Origin: Trachythela sp. YZ-2020
Lineage: Eukaryota > Cnidaria > Anthozoa > Malacalcyonacea > Clavulariidae
NCBI GenBank assembly: GCA_016169945.1
Contig: JADLSH010000324.1
Span: forward strand, 1 to 64,000
DNA: 64,000 nt
Reading direction: 5' to 3'
Part shown: piece after piece, positions 10,901 to 25,900 of the stretch
Layout: every line of letters starts with the position of its first letter
Position numbering within the stretch: the stretch's first letter is position 1
Notes under the pieces: model-generated
Told to the model about the DNA's origin: nothing
Databases searched by the model: none
The model's input: only the letters and a program-made list of their open reading frames with translations
Translations under genes and position numbers: made by a program

Positions 10901-13900
10901 TAAAATATATTTTGCTACTAGTATGCATGTATTCAGTAAACATTATACACCAATAAAATAAAATAAGTATGAAATTAGGACTTCTTTCTCGGAGTTGAAT
11001 AATTGCTCTTTTGAGTTTGCGCTCATCTCGTTGTGTCAATGATTTACGCCGACCTTGATAAGACTTTTTCAGCTTTTCGGTATTTTTATTTTTAGTATCA
11101 AACCGCTTAAAAACTCTTAGAAGGCTTGACTTTGACATGTTAACGCAATTTTCCGATACGAATATTTGAATTCGCGCCTCAGCAAGAGGGCTAAAGCTCG
11201 CTGCTCTGCAGTTAAATCATGAATTCGTGCTATGTTTGTATATTAAAATGAAACTATTGTTACGCAATATAATTAATCTTGGAATGATATCGACCAATCA
11301 ATAGCTCAATTACCACTGAATTCTTGCTGAAAGTTTCATAAAGATATCTTGTTTAGTTTTCAAGTTACAGACATTTCAAAAGTATGATAACGCAGTAAAA
11401 TACTCAGACAATCAGTGACATAATTATTGGACCGATTAGCCTGAAAAGGCAAAATTGCCCCCTCCCCTTTTCAATGTTGGTAGTCTAACATGCATTTTCT
11501 ATGTTACATGCTATTGTCTCGTATTAGGCTGTCGATGCTTTTTCCAGCAGATAAACCAACATTGAAACGGGGAGGGGGTTTACCAGTGAATTTTGCACAA
11601 TTGTGTACAAAAATACCCTTTCTATACAAGTGTCCCAAATTTCAATGTCACTGATTGTCTGAGTTTTTCTTATGGCTTGCTGTTAGTTAGGAATTTGTTG
11701 GTATTAGTTTGCTAGATAATTAAGTCTTATAAGTTGCTATGGTGGTTCTTTAAACATCGTTATATCACATAAAGATGTGATTCGTATGAAATTGTACCCT
11801 AAAGCTACGTTTGCTGCAGATTTTGCTATCTATATATATATTTTATATATAGTGTAGCTTAAAACGCGCGCGCTATATTATTGTAATTTTGCGTGGTTGT
11901 AATACAAGCTATGCTTGCCGGCACTATTTGAAATATTTATTATTGGCCGTTCAATGACACCTCAACTATATATATGACTGGATCGCTTAATTATTTGCTA
12001 GCATGAATTACATTTCAAGTATTTGGACAAATACACTACCAAGTCTAATTTTACAAACAAAATGTGAATTCTATTTGTAGACAAGTAATTATCATGCGGA
12101 AAGTCTAAAGAGCACAAGTAACCGCACGTCTCCACAAGTAACCATCTTTAAGCATTCAAATAAGATGCAATGTGTAGTTATTTTGGACAAATATAACTGT
12201 CTAATGTTACACACAAATTGTGAATTCGCTATTTGTTGACGAATAATCGTCATCCAAGTATAAATAGCGCAGTTACCACAGTAACCACAAGTAACCATCA
12301 GTAAGCTTATATAAGTAAGTATATCATATATAGTTATTTAATCAAATGGTTACTTGTGGTTACTTGTGGTTACTTGTGCAAAAAGTCTGTTATTTTTAGA
12401 TAAACACATGGTTACTTGGCATTAATATATATGTGTATTATATATACATATATATATAATCTGTATATTAGCATAATATACGCAATAAACACAACAATTT
12501 TGTTTGCATTATAGCCACTCTATAAGCATTATGTAATACGACACCAATGCATTAGTTAGGCAAATTTGCGAGATTTAAAATATATTTTGCTACTAGTATG
12601 CATGTATTCAGTAAACATTATACACCAATAAAATAAAATAAGTATGAAATTAGGACTTCTTTCTCGGAGTTGAATAATTGCTCTTTTGAGTTTGCGCTCA
12701 TCTCGTTGTGTCAATGATTTACGCCGACCTTGATAAGACTTTTTCAGCTTTTCGGTATTTTTATTTTTAGTATCAAACCGCTTAAAAACTCTTAGAAGGC
12801 TTGACTTTGACATGTTAACGCAATTTTCCGATACGAATATTTGAATTCGCGCCTCAGCAAGAGGGCTAAAGCTCGCTGCTCTGCAGTTAAATCATGAATT
12901 CGTGCTATGTTTGTATATTAAAATGAAACTATTGTTACGCAATATAATTAATCTTGGAATGATATCGACCAATCAATAGCTCAATTACCACTGAATTCTT
13001 GCTGAAAGTTTCATAAAGATATCTTGTTTAGTTTTCAAGTTACAGACATTTCAAAAGTATGATAACGCAGTAAAATACTCAGACAATCAGTGACATAATT
13101 ATTGGACCGATTAGCCTGAAAAGGCAAAATTGCCCCCTTCCCCCCTTTTCAATGTTGGTAGTCTAACATGCATTTTCTATGTTACATGCTATTGTCTCGT
13201 ATTAGGCTGTCGATGCTTTTTCCAGCAGATAAACCAACATTGAAACGGGGGGAGGGGGTTTACCAGTGAATTTTGCACAATTGTGTACAAAAATACCCTT
13301 TCTATACAAGTGTCCCAAATTTCAATGTCACTGATTGTCTGAGTTTTTCTTATGGCTTGCTGTTAGTTAGGAATTTGTTGGTATTAGTTTGCTAGATAAT
13401 TAAGTCTTATAAGTTGCTATGGTGGTTCTTTAAACATCGTTATATCACATAAAGATGTGATTCGTATGAAATTGTACCCTAAAGCTACGTTTGCTGCAGA
13501 TTTTGCTATCTATATATATATTTTATATAGTGTAGCTTAAAACGCGCGCGCTATATTATTGTAATTTTGCGTGGTTGTAATACAAGCTATGCTTGCCGGC
13601 ACTATTTGAAATATTTATTATTGGCCGTTCAATGACACCTCAACTATATATATGACTGGATCGCTTAATTATTTGCTAGCATGAATTACATTTCAAGTAT
13701 TTGGACAAATACACTACCAAGTCTAATTTTACAAACAAAATGTGAATTCCTATTTGTAGACAAGTAATTATCATGCGGGAAAGTCTAAAGAGCACAAGTA
13801 ACCGCACGTCTCCACAAGTAACCATCTTTAAGCATTCAAATAAGATGCAATGTGTAGTTATTTTGGACAAATATAACTGTCTAATGTTACACACAAATTG

Positions 13901-16900
13901 TGAATTCGCTATTTGTTGACGAATAATCGTCATCCAAGTATAAATAGCGCAAGTTAACAAGTAACCACAAGTAACCATCAGTAAGCTTATATAAGTAAGT
14001 ATATCATATATAGTTATTTAATCAAATGGTTACTTGTGGTTACTTGTGGTTACTTGTGCAAAAAGTCTGTTATTTTTAGCTAAACACATGGTTACTTGGC
14101 ATTAATATATATGTGTATTATATATACATATATATATTCTCTGTATATAAGCATAATATACGCAATAAACACAACAATTTTGTTTGCATTAGCTACGGCT
14201 ATAAGCATTATGTAATACGACACCAATGCATTAGTTAGGCAAATTTGCGAGATTTAAAATATATTTTGCTACTAGTATGCATGTATTCAGTAAACATTAT
14301 ACACCAATAAAATAAAATAAGTATGAAATTAGGACTTCTTTCTCGGAGTTGAATAATTGCTCTTTGAGTTTGCGCTCATCTCGTTGTGTCAATGATTTAC
14401 GCCGACCTTGATAAGACTTTTTCAGCTTTTCGGTATTTTTATTTTTAGTATCAAACCGCTTAAAAACTCTTAGAAGGCTTGACTTTGACATGTTAACGCA
14501 ATTTTCCGATACGAATATTTGAATTCGCGCCTCAGCAAGAGGGCTAAAGCTCGCTGCTCTGCAGTTAAATCATGAATTCGTGCTATGTTTGTATATTAAA
14601 ATGAAACTATTGTTACGCAATATAATTAATCTTGGAATGATATCGACCAATCAATAGCTCAATTACCACTGAATTCTTGCTGAAAGTTTCATAAAGATAT
14701 CTTGTTTAGTTTTCAAGTTACAGACATTTCAAAAGTATGATAACGCAGTAAAATACTCAGACAATCAGTGACATAATTATTGGACCGATTAGCCTGAAAA
14801 GGCAAAATTGCCCCCCGCCCCCCTTTTCAATGTTGGTAGTCTAACATGCATTTTCTATGTTACATGCTATTGTCTCGTATTAGGCTGTCGATGCTTTTTC
14901 CAGCAGATAAACCAACATTGAAACGGGGGGAGGGGGTTTACCAGTGAATTTTGCACAATTGTGTACAAAAATACCCTTTCTATACAAGTGTCCCAAATTT
15001 CAATGTCACTGATTGTCTGAGTTTTTCTTATGGCTTGCTGTTAGTTAGGAATTTGTTGGTATTAGTTTGCTAGATAATTAAGTCTTATAAGTTGCTATGG
15101 TGGTTCTTTAAACATCGTTATATCACATAAAGATGTGATTCGTATGAAATTGTACCCTAAAGCTACGTTTGCTGCAGATTTTGCTATCTATATATATATT
15201 TTATATATAGTGTAGCTTAAAACGCGCGCGCTATATTATTGTAATTTTGCGTGGTTGTAATACAAGTTTATGCTTGCCGGCACTATTTGAAATATTTATT
15301 ATTGGCCGTTCAATGACACCTCAACTATATATATGACTGGATCGCTTAATTATTTGCTAGCATGAATTACATTTCAAGTATTTGGACAAATACACTACCA
15401 AGTCTAATTTTACAAACAAAATGTGAATTCCCTATTTGTAGACAAGTAATTATCATGCGGGAAAGTCTAAAGAGCACAAGTAACCGCACGTCTCCACAAG
15501 TAACCATCTTTAAGCATTCAAATAAGATGCAATGTGTAGTTATTTTGGACAAATATAACTGTCTAATGTTACACACAAATTGTGAATTCGCTATTTGTTG
15601 ACGAATAATCGTCATCCAAGTATAAATAGCGCAAGTTACCACAAGTAACCACAAGTAACCATCAGTAAGCTTATATAAGTAAGTATATCATATATAGTTA
15701 TTTAATCAAATGGTTACTTGTGGTTACTTGTGGTTACTTGTGCAAAAGTCTGTTATTTTTAGATAAACACATGGTTACTTGGCATTAATATATATGTGTA
15801 TTATATATACATATATATATAATCTGTATATAAGCATAATATACGCAATAAACACAACAATTTTGTTTGCATTAGCCACGGCTATAAGCATTATGTAATA
15901 CGACACCAATGCATTAGTTAGGCAAATTTGCGAGATTTAAAATATATTTTGCTACTAGTATGCATGTATTCAGTAAACATTATACACCAATAAAATAAAA
16001 TAAGTATGAAATTAGGACTTCTTTCTCGGAGTTGAATAATTGCTCTTGAGTTTGCGCTCATCTCGTTGTGTCAATGATTTACGCCGACCTTGATAAGACT
16101 TTTTCAGCTTTTCGGTATTTTTATTTTTAGTATCAAACCGCTTAAAAACTCTTAGAAGGCTTGACTTTGACATGTTAACGCAATTTTCCGATACGAATAT
16201 TTGAATTCGCGCCTCAGCAAGAGGGCTAAAGCTCGCTGCTCTGCAGTTAAATCATGAATTCGTGCTATGTTTGTATATTAAAATGAAACTATTGTTACGC
16301 AATATAATTAATCTTGGAATGATATCGACCAATCAATAGCTCAATTACCACTGAATTCTTGCTGAAAGTTTCATAAAGATATCTTGTTTAGTTTTCAAGT
16401 TACAGACATTTCAAAAGTATGATAACGCAGTAAAATACTCAGACAATCAGTGACATAATTATTGGACCGATTAGCCTGAAAAGGCAAAATTGCCCTCCCC
16501 TTTTCAATGTTGGTAGTCTAACATGCATTTTCTATGTTACATGCTATTGTCTCGTATTAGGCTGTCGATGCTTTTTCCAGCAGATAAACCAACATTGAAA
16601 CGGGGAGGGGGTTTACCAGTGAATTTTGCACAATTGTGTACAAAAATACCCTTTCTATACAAGTGTCCCAAATTTCAATGTCACTGATTGTCTGAGTTTT
16701 TCTTATGGCTTGCTGTTAGTTAGGAATTTGTTGGTATTAGTTTGCTAGATAATTAAGTCTTATAAGTTGCTATGGTGGTTCTTTAAACATCGTTATATCA
16801 CATAAAGATGTGATTCGTATGAAATTGTACCCTAAAGCTACGTTTGCTGCAGATTTTGCTATCTATATATATATTTTATATATAGTGTAGCTTAAAACGC

Positions 16901-19900
16901 GCGCTATATTATTGTAATTTTGCGTGGTTGTAATACAAGCTATGCTTGCCGGCACTATTTGAAATATTTATTATTGGCCGTTCAATGACACCTCAACTAT
17001 ATATATGACTGGATCGCTTAATTATTTGCTAGCATGAATTACATTTCAAGTATTTGGACAAATACACTACCAAGTCTAATTTTACAAACAAAATGTGAAT
17101 TCCTATTTGTAGACAAGTAATTATCATGCGGGAAAGTCTAAAGAGCACAAGTAACCGCACGTCTCCACAAGTAACCATCTTTAAGCATTCAAATAAGATG
17201 CAATGTGTAGTTATTTTGGACAAATATAACTGTCTAATGTTACACACAAATTGTGAATTCTATTTGTTGACGAATAATCGTCATCCAAGTATAAATAGCG
17301 CAAGTTACCACAAGTAACCACAAGTAACCATCAGTAAGCTTATATAAGTAAGTATATCATATATAGTTATTTAATCAAATGGTTACTTGTGGTTACTTGT
17401 GGTTACTTGTGCAAAAGTCTGTTATTTTTAGATAAACACATGGTTACTTGGCATTAATATATATGTGTATTATATATACATATATATATAATCTGTATAT
17501 AAGCATAATATACGCAATAAACACAACAATTTTGTTTGCATTAGCCACGGCTATAAGCATTATGTAATACGACACCAATGCATTAGTTAGGCAAATTTGC
17601 GAGATTTAAAATATATTTTGCTACTAGTATGCATGTATTCAGTAAACATTATACACCAATAAAATAAAATAAGTATGAAATTAGGACTTCTTTCTCTCGG
17701 AGTTGAATAATTGCTCTTTGAGTTTGCGCTCATCTCGTTGTGTCAATGATTTACGCCGACCTTGATAAGACTTTTTCAGCTTTTCGGTATTTTTATTTTT
17801 AGTATCAAACCGCTTAAAAACTCTTAGAAGGCTTGACTTTGACATGTTAACGCAATTTTCCGATACGAATATTTGAATTCGCGCCTCAGCAAGAGGGCTA
17901 AAGCTCGCTGCTCTGCAGTTAAATCATGAATTCGTGCTATGTTTGTATATTAAAATGAAACTATTGTTACGCAATATAATTAATCTTGGAATGATATCGA
18001 CCAATCAATAGCTCAATTACCACTGAATTCTTGCTGAAAGTTTCATAAAGATATCTTGTTTAGTTTTCAAGTTACAGACATTTCAAAAGTATGATAACGC
18101 AGTAAAATACTCAGACAATCAGTGACATAATTATTGGACCGATTAGCCTGAAAAGGCCAAATTGACCCCCTCCCCTTTTCAATGTTGGTAGTCTAACATG
18201 CATTTTCTATGTTACATGCTATTGTCTCGTATTAGGCTGTCGATGCTTTTTCCAGCAGATAAACCAACATTGAAACGGGGAGGGGGTTTACCAGTGAATT
18301 TTGCACAATTGTGTACAAAAATACCCTTTCTATACAAGTGTCCCAAATTTCAATGTCACTGATTGTCTGAGTTTTTCTTATGGCTTGCTGTTAGTTAGGA
18401 ATTTGTTGGTATTAGTTTGCTAGATAATTAAGTCTTATAAGTTGCTATGGTGGTTCTTTAAACATCGTTATATCACATAAAGATGTGATTCGTATGAAAT
18501 TGTACCCTAAAGCTACGTTTGCTGCAGATTTTGCTATCTATATATATATTTTATATATAGTGTAGCTTAAAACGCGCGCGCTATATTATTGTAATTTTGC
18601 GTGGTTGTAATACAAGCTATGCTTGCCGGCACTATTTGAAATATTTATTATTGGCCGTTCAATGACACCTCAACTATATATATGACTGGATCGCTTAATT
18701 ATTTGCTAGCATGAATTACATTTCAAGTATTTGGACAAATACACTACCAAGTCTAATTTTACAAACAAAATGTGAATTCTATTTGTAGACAAGTAATTAT
18801 CATGCGGGAAAGTCTAAAGAGCACAAGTAACCGCACGTCTCCACAAGTAACCATCTTTAAGCATTCAAATAAGATGCAATGTGTAGTTATTTTGGACAAA
18901 TATAACTGTCTAATGTTACACACAAATTGTGAATTCGCTATTTGTTGACGAATAATCGTCATCCAAGTATAAATAGCGTAGTTACCACAAGTAACCACAA
19001 GTAACCATCAGTAAGCTTATATAAGTAAGTATATCATATATAGTTATTTAATCAAATGGTTACTTGTGGTTACTTGTGGTTACTTGTGCAAAAAGTCTGT
19101 TATTTTTAGATAAACACATGGTTACTTGGCATTAATATATATGTGTATTATATATACATATATATATAATCTGTATATAAGCATAATATACGCAATAAAC
19201 ACAACAATTTTGTTTGCATTAGCATTAGCACGGCTATAAGCATTATGTAATACGACACCAATGCATTAGTTAGGCAAATTTATGAGATTTAAAATATATT
19301 TTGCTACTAGTATGCATGTATTCAGTAAACATTATACACCAATAAAATAAAATAAGTATGAAATTAGGACTTCTTTCTCGGAGTTGAATAATTGCTCTTT
19401 GAGTTTGCGCTCATCTCGTTGTGTCAATGATTTACGCCGACCTTGATAAGACTTTTTCAGCTTTTCGGTATTTTTATTTTTAGTATCAAACCGCTTAAAA
19501 ACTCTTAGAAGGCTTGACTTTGACATGTTAACGCAATTTTCCGATACGAATATTTGAATTCGCGCCTCAGCAAGAGGGCTAAAGCTCGCTGCTCTGCAGT
19601 TAAATCATGAATTCGTGCTATGTTTGTATATTAAAATGAAACTATTGTTACGCAATATAATTAATCTTGGAATGATATCGACCAATCAATAGCTCAATTA
19701 CCACTGAATTCTTGCTGAAAGTTTCATAAAGATATCTTGTTTAGTTTTCAAGTTACAGACATTTCAAAAGTATGATAACGCAGTAAAATACTCAGACAAT
19801 CAGTGACATAATTATTGGACCGATTAGCCTGAAAAGGCAAAATTGCCCCCCTCCCCCCTTTTCAATGTTGGTAGTCTAACATGCATTTTCTATGTTACAT

Positions 19901-22900
19901 GCTATTGTCTCGTATTAGGCTGTCGATGCTTTTTCCAGCAGATAAACCAACATTGAAACGGGGAGGGGGTTTACCAGTGAATTTTGCACAATTGTGTACA
20001 AAAATACCTTTCTATACAAGTGTCCCAAATTTCAATGTCACTGATTGTCTGAGTTTTTCTTATGGCTTGCTGTTAGTTAGGAATTTGTTGGTATTAGTTT
20101 GCTAGATAATTAAGTCTTATAAGTTGCTATGGTGGTTCTTTAAACATCGTTATATCACATAAAGATGTGATTCGTATGAAATTGTACCCTAAAGCTACGT
20201 TTGCTGCAGATTTTGCTATCTATATATATATTTTATATATAGTGTAGCTTAAAACGCGCGCGCTATATTATTGTAATTTTGCGTGGTTGTAATACAAGCT
20301 ATGCTTGCCGGCACTATTTGAAATATTTATTATTGGCCGTTCAATGACACCTCAACTATATATATGACTGGATCGCTTAATTATTTGCTAGCATGAATTA
20401 CATTTCAAGTATTTGGACAAATACACTACCAAGTCTAATTTTACAAACAAAATGTGAATTCTATTTGTAGACAAGTAATTATCATGCGGGAAAGTCTAAA
20501 GAGCACAAGTAACCGCACGTCTCCACAAGTAACCATCTTTAAGCATTCAAATAAGATGCAATGTGTAGTTATTTTGGACAAATATAACTGTCTAATGTTA
20601 CACACAAATTGTGAATTCGCTATTTGTTGACGAATAATCGTCATCCAAGTATAAATAGCGCAAGTTACCACAAGTAACCACAAGTAACCATCAGTAAGCT
20701 TATATAAGTAAGTATATCATATATAGTTATTTAATCAAATGGTTACTTGTGGTTACTTGTGGTTACTTGTGCAAAAGTCTGTTATTTTTAGATAAACACA
20801 TGGTTACTTGGCATTAATATATATGTGTATTATATATACATATATATATAATCTGTATATAAGCATAATATACGCAATAAACACAACAATTTTGTTTGCA
20901 TTAGCCACGGCTATAAGCATTATGTAATACGACACCAATGCATTAGTTAGGCAAATTTATGCGAGATTTAAAATATATTTTGCTACTAGTATGCATGTAT
21001 TCAGTAAACATTATACACCAATAAAATAAAATAAGTATGAAATTAGGACTTCTTTCTCGGAGTTGAATAATTGCTCTTTTGAGTTTGCGCTCATCTCGTT
21101 GTGTCAATGATTTACGCCGACCTTGATAAGACTTTTTCAGCTTTTCGGTATTTTTATTTTTAGTATCAAACCGCTTAAAAACTCTTAGAAGGCTTGACTT
21201 TGACATGTTAACGCAATTTTCCGATACGAATATTTGAATTCGCGCCTCAGCAAGAGGGCTAAAGCTCGCTGCTCTGCAGTTAAATCATGAATTCGTGCTA
21301 TGTTTGTATATTAAAATGAAACTATTGTTACGCAATATAATTAATCTTGGAATGATATCGACCAATCAATAGCTCAATTACCACTGAATTCTTGCTGAAA
21401 GTTTCATAAAGATATCTTGTTTAGTTTTCAAGTTACAGACATTTCAAAAGTATGATAACGCAGTAAAATACTCAGACAATCAGTGACATAATTATTGGAC
21501 CGATTAGCCTGAAAAGGCAAAATTGCCCCCTTCCCCCCTTTTCAATGTTGGTAGTCTAACATGCATTTTCTATGTTACATGCTATTGTCTCGTATTAGGC
21601 TGTCGATGCTTTTTCCAGCAGATAAACCAACATTGAAACGGGGGGAGGGGGTTTACCAGTGAATTTTGCACAATTGTGTACAAAAATACCCTTTCTATAC
21701 AAGTGTCCCAAATTTCAATGTCACTGATTGTCTGAGTTTTTCTTATGGCTTGCTGTTAGTTAGGAATTTGTTGGTATTAGTTTGCTAGATAATTAAGTCT
21801 TATAAGTTGCTATGGTGGTTCTTTAAACATCGTTATATCACATAAAGATGTGATTCGTATGAAATTGTACCCTAAAGCTACGTTTGCTGCAGATTTTGCT
21901 ATCTATATATATATTTTATATATAGTGTAGCTTAAAACGCGCGCTATATTATTGTAATTTTGCGTGGTTGTAATACAAGCTATGCTTGCCGGCACTATTT
22001 GAAATATTTATTATTGGCCGTTCAATGACACCTCAACTATATATATGACTGGATCGCTTAATTATTTGCTAGCATGAATTACATTTCAAGTATTTGGACA
22101 AATACACTACCAAGTCTAATTTTACAAACAAAATGTGAATTCCTATTTGTAGACAAGTAATTATCATGCGGGAAAGTCTAAAGAGCACAAGTAACCGCAC
22201 GTCTCCACAAGTAACCATCTTTAAGCATTCAAATAAGATGCAATGTGTAGTTATTTTGGACAAATATAACTGTCTAATGTTACACACAAATTGTGAATTC
22301 GCTATTTGTTGACGAATAATCGTCATCCAAGTATAAATAGCGCAAGTTACCACAAGTAACCACAAGTAACCATCAGTAAGCTTATATAAGTAAGTATATC
22401 ATATATAGTTATTTAATCAAATGGTTACTTGTGGTTACTTGTGGTTACTTGTGTCTGTTATTTTTAGATAAACACATGGTTACTTGGCATTAATATATAT
22501 GTGTATTATATATACATATATATATAATCTGTATATAAGCATAATATACGCAATAAACACAACAATTTTGTTTGCATTAGCCACGGCTATAAGCATTATG
22601 TAATACGACACCAATGCATTAGTTAGGCAAATTTGCGAGATTTAAAATATATTTTGCTACTAGTATGCATGTATTCAGTAAACATTATACACCAATAAAA
22701 TAAAATAAGTATGAAATTAGGACTTCTTTCTCGGAGTTGAATAATTGCTCTTTTGAGTTTGCGCTCATCTCGTTGTGTCAATGATTTACGCCGACCTTGA
22801 TAAGACTTTTTCAGCTTTTCGGTATTTTTATTTTTAGTATCAAACCGCTTAAAAACTCTTAGAAGGCTTGACTTTGACATGTTAACGCAATTTTCCGATA

Positions 22901-25900
22901 CGAATATTTGAATTCGCGCCTCAGCAAGAGGGCTAAAGCTCGCTGCTCTGCAGTTAAATCATGAATTCGTGCTATGTTTGTATATTAAAATGAAACTATT
23001 GTTACGCAATATAATTAATCTTGGAATGATATCGACCAATCAATAGCTCAATTACCACTGAATTCTTGCTGAAAGTTTCATAAAGATATCTTGTTTAGTT
23101 TTCAAGTTACAGACATTTCAAAAGTATGATAACGCAGTAAAATACTCAGACAATCAGTGACATAATTATTGGACCGATTAGCCTGAAAAGGCAAAATTGC
23201 CCCCTTCCCCCCGTTTCAATGTTGGTAGTCTATCATGCATTTTCTATGTTACATGATATTGTCTCGTATTAGGCTGTCGATGCTTTTTCCAGCAGATAAA
23301 CCAACATTGAAACGGGGAGGGGGTTTACCAGTGAATTTTGCACAATTGTGTACAAAAATACCCTTTCTATACAAGTGTCCCAAATTTCAATGTCACTGAT
23401 TGTCTGAGTTTTTCTTATGGCTTGCTGTTAGTTAGGAATTTGTTGGTATTAGTTTGCTAGATAATTAAGTCTTATAAGTTGCTATGGTGGTTCTTTAAAC
23501 ATCGTTATATCACATAAAGATGTGATTCGTATGAAATTGTACCCTAAAGCTACGTTTGCTGCAGATTTTGCTATCTATATATATATTTTATATATAGTGT
23601 AGCTTAAAACGCGCGCGCTATATTATTGTAATTTTGCGTGGTTGTAATACAAGCTATGCTTGCCGGCACTATTTGAAATATTTATTATTGGCCGTTCAAT
23701 GACACCTCAACTATATATATGACTGGATCGCTTAATTATTTGCTAGCATGAATTACATTTCAAGTATTTGGACAAATACACTACCAAGTCTAATTTTACA
23801 AACAAAATGTGAATTCTATTTGTAGACAAGTAATTATCATGCGGAAAGTCTAAAGAGCACAAGTAACCGCACGTCTCCACAAGTAACCATCTTTAAGCAT
23901 TCAAATAAGATGCAATGTGTAGTTATTTTGGACAAATATAACTGTCTAATGTTACACACAAATTGTGAATTCGCTATTTGTTGACGAATAATCGTCATCC
24001 AAGTATAAATAGCGCAAGTAACCACAAGTAACCATCAGTAAGCTTATATAAGTAAGTATATCATATATAGTTATTTAATCAAATGGTTACTTGTGGTTAC
24101 TTGTGGTTACTTGTGCAAAAGTCTGTTATTTTTAGATAAACACATGGTTACTTGGCATTAATATATATGTGTATTATATATACATATATATATAATCTGT
24201 ATATAAGCATAATATACGCAATAAACACAACAATTTTGTTTGCATTAGCCACGGCTATAAGCATTATGTAATACGACACCAATGCATTAGTTAGGCAAAT
24301 TTGCGAGATTTAAAATATATTTTGCTACTAGTATGCATGTATTCAGTAAACATTATACACCAATAAAATAAAATAAGTATGAAATTAGGACTTCTTTCTC
24401 GGAGTTGAATAATTGCTCTTTGAGTTTGCGCTCATCTCGTTGTGTCAATGATTTACGCCGACCTTGATAAGACTTTTTCAGCTTTTCGGTATTTTTATTT
24501 TTAGTATCAAACCGCTTAAAAACTCTTAGAAGGCTTGACTTTGACATGTTAACGCAATTTTCCGATACGAATATTTGAATTCGCGCCTCAGCAAGAGGGC
24601 TAAAGCTCGCTGCTCTGCAGTTAAATCATGAATTCGTGCTATGTTTGTATATTAAAATGAAACTATTGTTACGCAATATAATTAATCTTGGAATGATATC
24701 GACCAATCAATAGCTCAATTACCACTGAATTCTTGCTGAAAGTTTCATAAAGATATCTTGTTTAGTTTTCAAGTTACAGACATTTCAAAAGTATGATAAC
24801 GCAGTAAAATACTCAGACAATCAGTGACATAATTATTGGACCGATTAGCCTGAAAAGGCAAAATTGCCCTCCCCCTTTTCAATGTTGGTAGTCTAACATG
24901 CATTTTCTATGTTACATGCTATTGTCTCGTTTTAGTCTGTCGATGATTTTTCCAGCATATAATCCAACATTGAAACGGGGGGAGGGGGTTTACCAGTGAA
25001 TTTTGCACAATTGTGTACAAAAATACCCTTTCTATACAAGTGTCCCAAATTTCAATGTCACTGATTGTCTGAGTTTTTCTTATGGCTTGCTGTTAGTTAG
25101 GAATTTGTTGGTATTAGTTTGCTAGATAATTAAGTCTTATAAGTTGCTATGGTGGTTCTTTAAACATCGTTATATCACATAAAGATGTGATTCGTATGAA
25201 ATTGTACCCTAAAGCTACGTTTGCTGCAGATTTTGCTATCTATATATATATTTTATATATAGTGTAGCTTAAAACGCGCGCGCTATATTATTGTAATTTT
25301 GCGTGGTTGTAATACAAGCTATGCTTGCCGGCACTATTTGAAATATTTATTATTGGCCGTTCAATGACACCTCAACTATATATATGACTGGATCGCTTAA
25401 TTATTTGCTAGCATGAATTACATTTCAAGTATTTGGACAAATACACTACCAAGTCTAATTTTACAAACAAAATGTGAATTCCCTATTTGTAGACAAGTAA
25501 TTATCATGCGGGAAAGTCTAAAGAGCACAAGTAACCGCACGTCTCCACAAGTAACCATCTTTAAGCATTCAAATAAGATGCAATGTGTAGTTATTTTGGA
25601 CAAATATAACTGTCTAATGTTACACACAAATTGTGAATTCGCTATTTGTTGACGAATAATCGTCATCCAAGTATAAATAGCGCAAGTTACCACAAGTAAC
25701 CACAAGTAACCATCAGTAAGCTTATATAAGTAAGTATATCATATATAGTTATTTAATCAAATGGTTACTTGTGGTTACTTGTGGTTACTTGTGCAAAAAG
25801 TCTGTTATTTTTAGATAAACACATGGTTACTTGGCATTAATATATATGTGTATTATATATACATATATATATAATCTGTATATAAGCATAATATACGCAA